Source: Cupriavidus basilensis (GTDB lineage Bacteria; Pseudomonadota; Gammaproteobacteria; Burkholderiales; Burkholderiaceae). From it: a stretch of 64,000 nucleotides of DNA. A model generated the notes under the pieces. The model was not told the DNA's origin. It did no database searches and saw only the letters and a list, made by a program, of their open reading frames with translations. Below, one piece after another: positions 26,606-35,498 of the stretch. A program made the position numbers and the translations under genes. The stretch is taken from positions 84,541 through 148,540 of the forward strand of contig NZ_BBQM01000003.1 of the NCBI RefSeq assembly GCF_000876015.1, in the 5' to 3' direction. Position 1 is the stretch's first letter. The number at the start of each line of letters is the position of its first letter.

Positions 26606-29497
26606 TCATCCGATCAGCCGTTCCCCTCGGTCTGCGAGTGCCTGTTCCAGCTTCCCCATGTCAAAGACCAAGTAGGTTCGCGGCCCGGTCTTGCCCTTCT
26701 GGTATCGGACCTCGGCGTCGATTCTCGCTGCACCATTGGCGATCAGTTCATCCGCGATCTGGTCCTTCTTCTCTGATGCCTTCACCTGATGGGCTGTCAG
26801 GCCCAACTGTTCGATCAGGTCGGCAGCCTTCAACTGTATGAAGCCACGTTCCCGGACGCGTTCAAGGGCATCCGCCGTAACGAGGGCTGCTGGCTGGCGT
26901 GGCCCGGATACCGGCCATTCGAAGTACCGTTCGAACGGGAAGAATTCGGCCACTTCTGTGTTGATGGACAGGTTCTCGTTCGAGAAGACGTAGATGTCCT
27001 TCGTCGACCCATGAACCGGTCGTCCCCGACCGATAGCTTGCAGGGTTTCGGCCACCGACGTGTGGTCATAGACCGCCTGATGCATTGGGTCCTTCACGAT
27101 CTGGGTATTGAGTGAGACCGTACTGCCGTCCTTCATCCGAACTGGCAGATCGGCATATATTGTTTCCCACTTGGCATCGATTCCAAAGATGGCGCGGGCG
27201 TAGTCCTGCATCGTGTTCATCCGCAATGAATGTCGGCCTACCACCAGCAGGCAGTCCACGTCTTCCATCGTGTTGATGCCCCGTAGGTTCCCGAAGTGCG
27301 CCCATACCTCTGCACCGATGGCCTGCGCCAGCGTCGTGGCGAACTGATCGTCCTTGCCGATCTTCTTGTAGGTGATTAGCCCGACCTTCTTGTAGGGTTT
27401 CACGATCTCCTTCAGGCCGTTGATGAGCATCGGAATGTTGCCTGGTTCTTCTTGCAGCCACCCCTTTGTGATCGTCTTGTTCAATAGCTGGAACAGACGA
27501 ATGGCCTCATTCTGGCGCACAGGGAGGGTGTGGAACCGGACACCGGGAAGCAGGCGGCCAACGACGGCAGGGTGTGCGGTGGCATCCATGTACAACGTCG
27601 GGATGCCTTCATATCGTTCTGCTGCTGCCGGTAGTGGCAACCACTTGATCGTGTCTTCTTCGACCCACATGCCATCGAGGAACGCCGGATCATCGGATTG
27701 GCAGTAGCTTGCAAGCTGCGCAATGATCTTCGAGTACCGCTTGTCAGCGGCACTGCGCCGGTTCGCATCAAGATATTCGGCAGGTGAGAGGTCCGGCGAC
27801 GGCATATCCGGCTTCTGGTTGGCTGCGGCGTCACGCAGGACCTGTTCGCAGTGCTGCCACACAGCGTCGTGCAGAGTGCTTCCCGCATTGACGCTGGCAA
27901 TGATCAGCCCCACCGAAGGGAGTCGCGCCGATGCGGCTTCTGTCAGTACCCCGCCAAGTTTGAGGATGTCTTCATCGATGACGATGTAGTCTGGCACCCA
28001 AGGGGCACAGTCGCGATTCGGTTCGACGCTGCCGTTGTTCGTCAGTCTGCTTCCATTGAACCACGCCGACTGTTCGTTGAACCATTCGTTGTGGGTCATC
28101 ACGCGGATGTTCGCCATCGTGTTGAACTGTTCCGTGTACTGACATTCGCCCCGGAACGTGCACTGCGACAGGCAGTATTGGACCGGGATGCTGACGCCGT
28201 TCTCTTCGAGGGTCGTTCTGGCGTCATGGTTCTCGCAAAGCGCCTTACGCGAGTGGAATTTGACGACCGTCGAACGCTGTACTTTGCCACGGAGCGTGTC
28301 GGCATTGGCTACATCGGCAGCCCGGATTTCCTTATAGGTGCCAACAATGTCGTCGGCCAGCATGTGCGTCGGAACGAGGACCAGGACCTTGGCGCTATGG
28401 CTGACTTCCCGTGACAGTGCTTCCAGTACCGTGCGTGTCTTTCCGGCACCTGCCGTAACGTTGACGAAGTGCGAAGACTTGCCCGTCACGAACTCACGAA
28501 TGATCGCCTGCAACTCGGCGGTGGCCTCGGCTGGCGTGGAAAGGGGGGTAAGGGGATAGTCGCACGGCACCGGTTGGACCTTGCGACGTACCGCGCCACC
28601 GGTGGATGGCCTGTAACTGCCGTACTTCGTCGCATACGACTGCAACAGGTACAGACTGCCGAACTTGGCGCCGCGCAGGCAATCTTCGAGGTCACGTGCC
28701 AGCTTTTCTTGGTCTGTCTTCCAGTGCCCCATCAGCATGGGGATGCCCGAACGGCCAAGCATGAACAGGACGCAGGCGTTCACTTGGAAGCGGGCGTCGT
28801 AGTCCAAGTCGTCTCGGATATGATCGAGAACAAGCTGTACCGACGTGATGTCGGCCATCGTCTCTGTGATCGGCGGAGGCGGCGATACGTGGCACTGGTC
28901 GTTCAAGGCTACGGGCGTGCAGTCGGCCCGGAAGAACGCGTCGGGATCGTGCGACAGGAAGCATGACTGGCGAAGCCGCGCGACAGCAGGGTCATCGCCA
29001 AACCGTAGCCGACCGCAGTGCTGCTGGATGGCTTGCAGGCACATCCGGTATGCGACTTTGAACCGCTGTTTCGTGATGTCGATAGCCTCGTCCGATGCGC
29101 GGGCGAAGTCAGTCAGAATGCCGAATTTCAGTCCGCCCGATGGCGACATGAAGGCATACACGCACGCAGGGTGCTCTGTCAGCTTGGTTCGCAGGGCTGC
29201 AATATCAATGCCGGGATTGTCTTTCTTGTCGATGTCGAACTGGACAATGCCGGTCGGTTCGCTATCTTCATCGAGACGGCAGTTTGGACCAAGACGGACA
29301 GTCGGGTAGAAGACTGGCAATGTGTCCAGTTTCAGTTGCTTGCGCTTGGTGTCGTCCTTCGTGTCGCGGATGCGATTGACGGTCTTTTTGTGGCTGCCGT
29401 CCCGGACGGAATGGATGATCGCTTCGATGGATTGCAGTTCGGGAACTGTTGCCGGACGCACGGACGGCGCGGCGGTCGTATAAATAGTTGCACTCAT
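26606..29497 (-). CDS. Primase-helicase fusion, probable replication protein of the element
   Basis: A 963-residue protein. The N-terminus has an archaeo-eukaryotic-primase-like region of BT4734/VirE-N type (GIVQFDIDKKD, FMSPSGGLKFGI), then a helical region (DLDYDARFQVNACVLFML) like PriCT linkers. A superfamily 2-type helicase follows, with Walker A TAGAGKT near residue 350, YIVIDEDIL near 500 and the motif VI-like QAIGRGRP near 845. Such fusions start replication in plasmids, phages and satellites. It is transcribed leftward from a repeat-rich region shared with the divergent recombinase gene. Confidence 0.8.
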   Translation of the reverse strand: MSATIYTTAAPSVRPATVPELQSIEAIIHSVRDGSHKKTVNRIRDTKDDTKRKQLKLDTLPVFYPTVRLGPNCRLDEDSEPTGIVQFDIDKKDNPGIDIAALRTKLTEHPACVYAFMSPSGGLKFGILTDFARASDEAIDITKQRFKVAYRMCLQAIQQHCGRLRFGDDPAVARLRQSCFLSHDPDAFFRADCTPVALNDQCHVSPPPPITETMADITSVQLVLDHIRDDLDYDARFQVNACVLFMLGRSGIPMLMGHWKTDQEKLARDLEDCLRGAKFGSLYLLQSYATKYGSYRPSTGGAVRRKVQPVPCDYPLTPLSTPAEATAELQAIIREFVTGKSSHFVNVTAGAGKTRTVLEALSREVSHSAKVLVLVPTHMLADDIVGTYKEIRAADVANADTLRGKVQRSTVVKFHSRKALCENHDARTTLEENGVSIPVQYCLSQCTFRGECQYTEQFNTMANIRVMTHNEWFNEQSAWFNGSRLTNNGSVEPNRDCAPWVPDYIVIDEDILKLGGVLTEAASARLPSVGLIIASVNAGSTLHDAVWQHCEQVLRDAAANQKPDMPSPDLSPAEYLDANRRSAADKRYSKIIAQLASYCQSDDPAFLDGMWVEEDTIKWLPLPAAAERYEGIPTLYMDATAHPAVVGRLLPGVRFHTLPVRQNEAIRLFQLLNKTITKGWLQEEPGNIPMLINGLKEIVKPYKKVGLITYKKIGKDDQFATTLAQAIGAEVWAHFGNLRGINTMEDVDCLLVVGRHSLRMNTMQDYARAIFGIDAKWETIYADLPVRMKDGSTVSLNTQIVKDPMHQAVYDHTSVAETLQAIGRGRPVHGSTKDIYVFSNENLSINTEVAEFFPFERYFEWPVSGPRQPAALVTADALERVRERGFIQLKAADLIEQLGLTAHQVKASEKKDQIADELIANGAARIDAEVRYQKGKTGPRTYLVFDMGKLEQALADRGERLIG

Positions 29498-29525
29498 GGA
29501 GTCGGTAGCTTTATGGGTATCGTGG

Positions 29526-29559
29526 CCCTGCTGGATGTGCGTCCAGCGGGGTCTTTTTT
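29526..29559 (+). terminator. Plus-strand terminator antisense to the primase-helicase leader
   Basis: CCCTGCTGGA (29526-29535), loop TGTGCG, TCCAGCGGGG (29542-29551), then TCTTTTTT. It faces right although no rightward gene ends here; it lies just upstream of the leftward primase start. It may end an antisense RNA or shield the region from readthrough. Confidence 0.75.
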
Positions 29560-29824
29560 ATGTGCTGCCGTTTACTTATTCGTTATCACGGAGGCCGCAC
29601 GCGGCGCACCTCTGGGCGGTGAAAGGGAGTGCCCAAAAATAGGCGATGTCTTCTATAAGAAATTATATAGGAGATCACTCCCATTTTTGGGCGCAGGGTG
29701 CCCCGATGGCCCATACGCCTGTGTTCGCGAAGCGCACGACCGTAGGGAGTGAAGACGAGTGACTCACTGGTCTTAAATGGGTATAGGTCAAGGAAACCGG
29801 TCCTCATGTGGTTCGGTATATGCC

Positions 29825-29875
29825 TTGACACAACCCAAATCGAACCAGTAATATACGAACCATCCTAAACGAACC
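29825..29875 (+). promoter_or_regulatory. Promoter of the serine recombinase gene with CGAACC repeats
   Basis: TTGACA (29825-29830), an 18-bp spacer and TAATAT (29849-29854) form a good sigma-70 promoter. CGAACC occurs at 29841, 29856 and 29870, and its reverse complement at 29810, so the repeats overlap the spacer and the start of transcription. This looks like an operator for autoregulation. Confidence 0.7.
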
Positions 29876-29887
29876 GATGAGGTGGTT

Positions 29888-30505
29888 ATGTACGTCAGAG
29901 CGTACCTTCGTGCATCAACCAAGGAACAGGATGCCGGTCGTGCCAAGTCAGACCTGATCGAGTTCGTAAAGGAGCGGGGACTACAGATCGTGTCGTTCTA
30001 CATGGAGAACGAATCCGGGGCTTCGCTTCAACGACCTGAGTTGTTCCGTCTGCTGTCGGACTGTCATGATGGGGACATCCTGCTGGTGGAGCAGGTGGAC
30101 CGGCTGTCGCGGCTGAACAATGACGACTGGCAACGTTTGAAGGCTGAACTGCAATCGCGTCGTGTCCGGGTCGTTGCCCTTGACCTGCCGACCTCTTGGA
30201 TGATGACGACCAACACGGACGACATCACCGGTCGCATGATGGATGCGCTGAATGCCATGATGTTGGATGTTCTCGCGGCGATTGCGAGGAAGGACTATGA
30301 CGACCGGCGTCGCAGACAGGCACAAGGTATTGCGAAGCTGAAAGAGGCTGGTGGCTATCGAGGCCGAAAGCCCAATGACCAGCGAAACGCAGCAATCATG
30401 CAGATGATTCGACGTGGGGATAGCTGGAACACCATCATTGCGGCAACTGAGTGCTCCCGATCTACACTGTCGCGGCTGTCACGTCAGATCAAGGAAACGA
30501 ATTAG
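29888..30505 (+). CDS. Serine recombinase (resolvase/invertase type)
   Basis: The 205-residue protein has the resolvase N-terminus (YVRAYLRAST, Ser10 nucleophile; VEQVDRLSR with catalytic Arg) and a C-terminal helix-turn-helix (SWNTIIAATECSRSTLSRLSRQ). The ATG at 29888 has GAGGT just before it. It may resolve or invert DNA of the element. The HTH tail is closely matched by a remnant at 33133-33210, showing that a second copy once existed. Confidence 0.9.
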   Translation: MYVRAYLRASTKEQDAGRAKSDLIEFVKERGLQIVSFYMENESGASLQRPELFRLLSDCHDGDILLVEQVDRLSRLNNDDWQRLKAELQSRRVRVVALDLPTSWMMTTNTDDITGRMMDALNAMMLDVLAAIARKDYDDRRRRQAQGIAKLKEAGGYRGRKPNDQRNAAIMQMIRRGDSWNTIIAATECSRSTLSRLSRQIKETN

Positions 30506-30529
30506 TGCAGGACTGCGTGCATACCGAGG

Positions 30530-31069
30530 TCAACGGGCAGCCGATTCCGTCCCAACAGCACCGACGCCATCTGGATTGGACGGTACTGTCACCATTGCTT
30601 CGGTGCTGATCCAGTCTGATCGCACACCTTCCGTGAATCGCAACTTTGCCTCTATATGGTAGGTTTGACCTCCGGCGAGAACGAAGGGCGCAGCATCATC
30701 AATTTGAACGGATGGTTCAAGGCGATACTGATGTGGGGGCTGCGCAAGCGACCTTTTCAGCAAGTCGTCCGACTCAAATATTACCGGCAGCTTATCAGTG
30801 TTCAGAAAACCGTGTGGCAAGTCGGGTACGACACGTCTGACGACTACTGATAGGCGATCCTGCGATGTCAGCGTGAGAGGGACCTTGCCGACGTTGCTGA
30901 TCTGCAAACGCACGAAAGCTAACCTCGACTCAGCATCGTAAGGATGCAAATCAGTCGTAAGTTGCAGTTGTGGGTTGAGCGCAGCGGTTGCTTGCTTCTT
31001 GTACAAATAAAATGTCCACCATCCGCCAATGATGATGGTCAGGTCCTTCAGCGTCTCAAGGATTGGCAT
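30530..31069 (-). CDS. Single-pass membrane protein of unknown function
   Basis: I do not recognise a family. The 179-residue product has one N-terminal membrane helix (LTIIIGGWWTFYLYK, residues ~10-24) and a soluble beta-rich remainder (FVRLQISNVGKVPLTL and similar strands). The ATG at 31069 has GGAG 7 bp upstream; the frame stays open 21 codons further. It converges on the recombinase gene with a 24-bp gap. Such anchored soluble domains occur beside membrane-acting defence proteins, but that is only context. Confidence 0.6.
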   Translation of the reverse strand: MPILETLKDLTIIIGGWWTFYLYKKQATAALNPQLQLTTDLHPYDAESRLAFVRLQISNVGKVPLTLTSQDRLSVVVRRVVPDLPHGFLNTDKLPVIFESDDLLKRSLAQPPHQYRLEPSVQIDDAAPFVLAGGQTYHIEAKLRFTEGVRSDWISTEAMVTVPSNPDGVGAVGTESAAR

Positions 31070-31198
31070 GCCGATCTCCACAAGCGATGTCCGTGTGACT
31101 ATGCTACCCCGGCGCTTCGTCAACGACGGCAATGACCTTGGCGCGTTGCTTTTTGTCCAGACCGTGGAATTCTAGACGCAGTATTGAGGAGAGCCTAT

Positions 31199-31690
31199 TT
31201 GACCAAAGTCTTCGCTGAATCCGACATCACCGTTTCCACCCTTGAAGCCCATATCCGGGACAGCGGCTTGGTTCCTCACAAGGTGCAGCCTGACGGCATC
31301 TGGCTGCGGACCGAGAGCGGCATCGGGTATCGCATCTCCATCATTGAGGACCGGAAGTTCATCCGCATTGGCACCTACCTGCCACTGAACCGGCAGGCAG
31401 CCATCGACCAGAAGCACGAACTGGCACGTCGTCTGAATGACGAAGTGTTCCTGCCGGTGTTTACCATCGACCAAGACGAAGACCTGACAGTGACATACGT
31501 CCTGCCATACACGCACGGCCTGATCGCCGGAAACTTCGTGTCAGTGATCAACCGGTTCGGGTCCTTGCTTGAATATGTGGTCCAGACCTACAACGACGAG
31601 GATGGATTAATTGATTTCGGCAGTCCGGCAACGGTGTCCCCGGTGGCAGACACCGCGTCAGGGTCGACCAGTGGAGAACTGCTGCACTGA
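31199..31690 (+). CDS. YbjN-domain protein
   Basis: A 163-residue acidic protein whose pattern (ITVSTLEAHIRDSG, DRKFIRIGTYLPL, NDEVFLPVFTIDQDEDLTVTYVLPYTHGL, FVSVINRF) fits the YbjN/type III chaperone-like fold. I chose the TTG at 31199 because AGGAGA lies 5 bp upstream. YbjN proteins are small regulators or chaperones of unclear role. A weak terminator follows at 31712-31736. Confidence 0.65.
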   Translation: MTKVFAESDITVSTLEAHIRDSGLVPHKVQPDGIWLRTESGIGYRISIIEDRKFIRIGTYLPLNRQAAIDQKHELARRLNDEVFLPVFTIDQDEDLTVTYVLPYTHGLIAGNFVSVINRFGSLLEYVVQTYNDEDGLIDFGSPATVSPVADTASGSTSGELLH

Positions 31691-31711
31691 TGGCACAATG
31701 CGCCAACATCG

Positions 31712-31736
31712 AAACCACCGAGTCAAGGCGGTTTTT
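31712..31736 (+). terminator. Probable terminator after the YbjN-like gene
   Basis: AAACCACC pairs with GGCGGTTT (one mismatch) around GAGTCAA and is followed by T residues, 22 bp after the stop. Confidence 0.55.
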
Positions 31737-31805
31737 GTACTATTAGGGCACTGATACTGGCCGTGCAAGTGGCCGGAATACGACCGATAGCCTATAGGGG
31801 GTGGC

Positions 31806-32891
31806 GTGACAAGGATGTGGATGATCCGGGCCGATGGTGGCCGTCTCTACGGGGATTTTCGTGAGATAGGTATCGCTGCTATCGGTTGGACGCAGCTTGC
31901 CCATCATGCCAAGGCAGGCATGACGAAGAAAGAACTGGTCGATCTGCATTTGTCCATCGCGCCGGAAACGAAAGAAAAGGTGGCGGCTTCGGTGGCATCG
32001 CAGGTGTGGCGCTTCATCAATGAAGTCAAGGTGAACGACTTGGTTGTCACGTACTCGCCAGAGAACCGCACCTACCTGATCGGCAAGGTGACTGGTGAAT
32101 GCGAAAGCAGGGCTGATCTGGCAGATATGGGGATGCCGCTGGCAAGAACCATCGTGTGGCAAGAGAAGGAAGTCAACCGAGATGGTTTGACCGATCCCGC
32201 CAAGGCTAGTCTTGGATCGATTCTGGCGGTTTTTGTGGTGCCCACGTTCGCTGCGCATGAATTACTTGGCACAACCGCAAATCAGTTGGTTTCGGCCATC
32301 CCGGAACCGTTGCCTGAACCGGTGGATGTTGATCCACTGTCAGAGATGGAATGGTCCCTTGACGCGCTTCGGCAACTGGAATGGAAGCGGTTTGAGATGC
32401 TATGCGTCTGGTACTACGAGGCGATGGGATTCACCGTCGATACGGTGCCGCAAGGGGCTGATGGTGGCGTCGATGCAACCCTGTACATGAAGGGGAAGTC
32501 TGATCCTGTTGCATTGGTTCAGTGCAAGGCATGGCGCGGCCCTGTCAAGGTGGAACCGGTTCGGGCGCTTGGCGGCGTCATGCATTCAAAGAGGGTGAAG
32601 CGAGGTGTCTTCTGGTCACTGGCAGGATTCATCGGCCGACCGGTTCAGGACTACGCCGCAGAAGCAGGCATCCAGCTGCTTGACGGAGCCGGGATCGTTG
32701 ATCGTATCCGTGCCTTGGATGTTGAAAAACGAGATGAATTACTGGCACGGGCGTTTGAAGGCGACTACCAGACGCCGACCTGTGCGGCCTGCGGGGTGAA
32801 ATTGGTGGCGCGAGATGGGAAGGGCGGACCGTTCTGGGGCTGTCACAATTATCGGAAGGGGTGCCGGGTCACGCTTCCACGTGCGGCCTGA
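31806..32891 (+). CDS. Mrr-type restriction endonuclease with a C-terminal zinc finger
   Basis: The 361-residue product has an N-terminal domain opening MWMIRADGGRLYGDF, as in many Mrr-like proteins, and a central Mrr nuclease core: ADGGVDATLYMK followed by VALVQCKAW, the D...QxK catalytic pattern. A topoisomerase-type C4 zinc finger ends it (CAAC...FWGCHNYRKGC). Family members cut methylated or foreign DNA. The GTG at 31806 follows a G-rich site; ATG codons at 31815 and 31821 are alternatives. A paralogous zinc-finger remnant lies at 36197-36349. Confidence 0.88.
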   Translation: MTRMWMIRADGGRLYGDFREIGIAAIGWTQLAHHAKAGMTKKELVDLHLSIAPETKEKVAASVASQVWRFINEVKVNDLVVTYSPENRTYLIGKVTGECESRADLADMGMPLARTIVWQEKEVNRDGLTDPAKASLGSILAVFVVPTFAAHELLGTTANQLVSAIPEPLPEPVDVDPLSEMEWSLDALRQLEWKRFEMLCVWYYEAMGFTVDTVPQGADGGVDATLYMKGKSDPVALVQCKAWRGPVKVEPVRALGGVMHSKRVKRGVFWSLAGFIGRPVQDYAAEAGIQLLDGAGIVDRIRALDVEKRDELLARAFEGDYQTPTCAACGVKLVARDGKGGPFWGCHNYRKGCRVTLPRAA

Positions 32892-33132
32892 ACTTGGCTG
32901 AGATCGGGTGTCGGCACGCTCGGAGAAGGGCACAGGCCAGTCGTAACCATTGGCGTCAGGTCTATACAAACAGTGGCATCAAGCATCCCCGAGTGGTTCC
33001 AGATTACAGATTCGACGACGCTGCAGGTCATGCAGCGCATAGCCGGTGCCGTTGCTACCAGCACAATGTCGTTGCAGGTGAAGTCATCGCCCATGCTGGC
33101 GCACTGGTTCATACTCGATACCCTTCTCCTTG
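32892..33132 (+). other. Non-coding stretch after the Mrr gene
   Basis: I see no supported gene between the Mrr stop and the recombinase-tail remnant. The frames here are short and unlike known families. The DNA is still GC-rich, in contrast with what follows from about 33240. Confidence 0.5.
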
Positions 33133-33210
33133 CCAACGGGGCGATCTTGGAATTCCATTGCTGCGGCCACTGCCTGTTCCCGATCAACCCTATCTCGGCT
33201 TGTGCGACAG
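33133..33210 (+). pseudogene. Remnant of a serine-recombinase C-terminal HTH
   Basis: The 26 codons read PTGRSWNSIAAATACSRS then TLSRLVRQ, matching SWNTIIAATECSRSTLSRLSRQ of the intact recombinase at 29888-30505. No catalytic domain precedes it. It is in frame with the HNH gene downstream, which might be a true fusion if a start at 33130 (TTG) is used. Confidence 0.75.
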
Positions 33211-33267
33211 GTCAGGGATGGGTCTCTCGTAACAGAGTGGTCTGATATAGAACTTGAGCTGCAAAAA

Positions 33268-34176
33268 ATGACCCGGAAAGAAAATCTCAAGCCGAAGCAA
33301 AAACAGTTGGTTTCGGAAGTTACAGCGGAATTGGGTATTGAGATGACATCTCAGTATGACTGGTGTTTTGGCGACCCGGACGACGTTGCAGTGGTTTTTA
33401 TATGGTATGAGTCTCTTCGCGAGTCGGATATGATGATTTATTTCACCGACGATACAAGTGAATGGGTCGATCAAAACCGAGACACTGCGTTGACCGTGCA
33501 GAAAAATAGGGCAGAGGCTGTGGGGAACGTCCTGCTAAAGGCGTACTGGAAGAAACAACCCGTTCGCGTCGCCATTGTTGATGGGACTGTCAAAAAGGTA
33601 GGAAACCGAGAAACCAGCGAAGCTCAATTCCGAGAACTCGATACGGAAAATTGGTATCCGCACCACCGTGATCCTGTCACGCAGCAGATTGTTGTTGTTC
33701 GTGGTGTTCCACAGTCTCCCGAATTCGATGCTTACCTAGAAGACCACCCAAAGCAATCGATGGAGAATGAATCTGGTTCTGAGCGTCGAGCGATGGAAAC
33801 TACGAAGACGACCATTTACGAACGCGACCCACAAGTAGTTCGTGATGTGAAAAAACGGGCTGCGGGCGGGCGCTGTGAGTACTGCGGCAAAGAGGGGTTT
33901 CTTACACCTCAAGGTGGATTTTACTTGGAGGCACATCACGTTATTCCGTTGCATTGTGGAGGGGCCGACCAGATTTGGAATGTCGTTGCTCTTTGTGCCG
34001 ATGATCACCGTCAAGCCCATTTTGGAAAGAATCGCCACACTATGCGGGATGAATTTATAGTGAATGTTTTGGATGCATATTATCCTGAACGATATGATCA
34101 ACTAGAAGAGGCTTCACTTGCAATGTCTCGTCGTTATGATGCAGATTTGGCGCTTGAGAAAGATATTCTTAACTAG
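33268..34176 (+). CDS. HNH endonuclease
   Basis: The 302-residue protein has a C-terminal HNH domain: CEYCGKEGF, LEAHHVIPLHCGGADQIWNVVALCADDH, with paired CxxC and HH residues. The first ~200 residues are an uncharacterised region (YDWCFGDPDDVAVVFIWYESL). The frame is open back to 33130, through a recombinase HTH remnant. The DNA from about 33240 is AT-richer than upstream, supporting the ATG at 33268 as the native start. It begins the AT-rich block of the element. Confidence 0.82.
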   Translation: MTRKENLKPKQKQLVSEVTAELGIEMTSQYDWCFGDPDDVAVVFIWYESLRESDMMIYFTDDTSEWVDQNRDTALTVQKNRAEAVGNVLLKAYWKKQPVRVAIVDGTVKKVGNRETSEAQFRELDTENWYPHHRDPVTQQIVVVRGVPQSPEFDAYLEDHPKQSMENESGSERRAMETTKTTIYERDPQVVRDVKKRAAGGRCEYCGKEGFLTPQGGFYLEAHHVIPLHCGGADQIWNVVALCADDHRQAHFGKNRHTMRDEFIVNVLDAYYPERYDQLEEASLAMSRRYDADLALEKDILN

Positions 34177-34245
34177 TTGCTTTTTCCCTATATAAGGGTT
34201 GGGTCGGTCGGCGCACCCCGTGGTTCTTGGTTTCGACCCTCCTCA

Positions 34246-34401
34246 TTGGCTTACGGTCCAGTTTCCGGTATAAAGTTGGACATGCTCACATCAAGGGAGT
34301 TTGCCTGTGATGGAGGAGCGAACCCAGAAGCCGGCAGCGGTGTTGCAATTGTCGATGGCTAAACGAACAAGGATGCCCTGGTAGCATCCTTGTTCGCTTT
34401 T
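34246..34401 (+). other. Small transcription unit: promoter, 26-codon frame, terminator
   Basis: TTGGCT (34246-34251), a 17-bp spacer and TATAAA (34269-34274) form a good promoter. A 26-codon frame (ATG at 34282, stop at 34360-34362) starts almost at the predicted transcript start. Two bases after its stop begins a perfect 13-bp hairpin (34364-34376 with 34384-34396) followed by CTTTT. The product would be a ~120-nt RNA or a 26-residue peptide. No family is recognised. Confidence 0.55.
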
Positions 34402-34616
34402 GGGCTGTACATACGACAGGCCGAAGCAGGTCGTGAGGTCACAGTCGAGTCATATGTTGGCGACCGATTCGCGGTGAGGGCTTTCGAGAATGGTTTGTAC
34501 CTACGGCGTCACAATGTTACGATTCCCCTAGCCAGCCAGAGCAAGCGATAGAGGCACCGCGACCATTCGGCAAGAGTGGTGAAAAAAACGCCGGGTAGCT
34601 AGGAGCAACGTAGAGC
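34402..34616 (+). other. Spacer before the two-gene membrane module
   Basis: A frame without a start codon (34363-34551, ending ASQSKR) reads smoothly through here and overlaps the hairpin upstream; it may be a decayed gene end or chance. An AGGAG site at 34601-34605 serves the next gene. Confidence 0.35.
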
Positions 34617-35498
34617 ATGAGTGCTGTCATACAACTGACATTGGACGGGTCTCTGATCCTTCCGAACAATCGAGTGTCATTGCGGGTACTCGGCCATTCA
34701 ATGACGTGCATTCAGTCGGCGGCTGATCGCGCATATTTGGACGTTCGGTATGGGCAGGTCTGGAAGCACGCGAGAATATCGAGGGCCAACTATCTGGAAG
34801 CCGACTTTGTCGTTGGCGATCCCGAGGCGGGGAGTTTTCGAATAGCTTTCGCGTCTCAGGCCGGTCGGGCTATCGTTACTCGCGTAATGCAAGCGTTAAC
34901 CGACCCATATAGAGAGGCGCGGGAAGGGGGGGATCGTATCGCTAATACTATCGCCCATCAAATAGCCATGCGACGTAATCAATTAGATCACAATCAGGTT
35001 ACGCCTCAGACTTTTGAAAATTTCTTGAATAACCCCGATGAATTGGCGGTGCGTACCTATGGGGACAAATCAATTAATAAGGAAATCAACCAGCTTTTGA
35101 GTCCCGTAAGATCGCAGGCAGACTCTGTGTTAAGACTTTCGCTAAAGCCGGAGGATCAGGTTCCTGCGCAAGTCTATGAGTTTGATCAGCCTGCGGCAAA
35201 GCGTTTCGCAAAGGTTATTGGTGAGCGCGAACTGGGTGCACCTGTGATTTACCGTGGAAAGCTGCGGCAACTGGACCGTGGTCATAACCAAAGATCGAAT
35301 TTCAAAGGGAAATTCATAAATGCGGTAACTGATCGCGACGTTGTTTTGTATATTCAGAGTGAAGAGGATTTTTCCGATCTCGTTCCATATTTGGATAGGG
35401 ACGCAATCTCAATTATGGCGTGCCCTGTAATTGAGTACTCTTCGTTCGACCCGCAAGGTGGGGATTTGCAGTTTATCGGGATTTTGCCGGATGAGTGA
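34617..35498 (+). CDS. Uncharacterised soluble protein of the two-gene module
   Basis: I do not recognise a named family. The 293-residue protein has a beta-rich N-terminus (VIQLTLDGSLILPNNRVSL, then GSFRIAF), a helical middle (IANTIAHQIAMRRNQL) and a beta-rich C-terminus ending in DLQFIGILPDE. No signal or membrane helix is present. Its last 8 bases overlap the start of the membrane-protein gene (ATGAGTGA), so the two are translationally coupled. Codon use is AT-rich like its partner and unlike the host. Confidence 0.72.
   Translation: MSAVIQLTLDGSLILPNNRVSLRVLGHSMTCIQSAADRAYLDVRYGQVWKHARISRANYLEADFVVGDPEAGSFRIAFASQAGRAIVTRVMQALTDPYREAREGGDRIANTIAHQIAMRRNQLDHNQVTPQTFENFLNNPDELAVRTYGDKSINKEINQLLSPVRSQADSVLRLSLKPEDQVPAQVYEFDQPAAKRFAKVIGERELGAPVIYRGKLRQLDRGHNQRSNFKGKFINAVTDRDVVLYIQSEEDFSDLVPYLDRDAISIMACPVIEYSSFDPQGGDLQFIGILPDE

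Larger units (their letters stand above)
29498..29887. other. Repeat-rich divergent region, possible origin
   Basis: Between the divergent primase-helicase and recombinase starts lie a plus-strand terminator-like hairpin (29526-29559), the 10-bp inverted repeat GCCCAAAAAT/ATTTTTGGGC (29631-29640 with 29683-29692) around an AT-rich 42-bp core, three GGGAGTG/CACTCCC words (29625, 29676, 29745), the palindrome AGTGACTCACT (29758-29768), and a promoter with CGAACC repeats. The density of repeats next to a primase gene suggests an origin or a regulatory hub. Confidence 0.55.
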
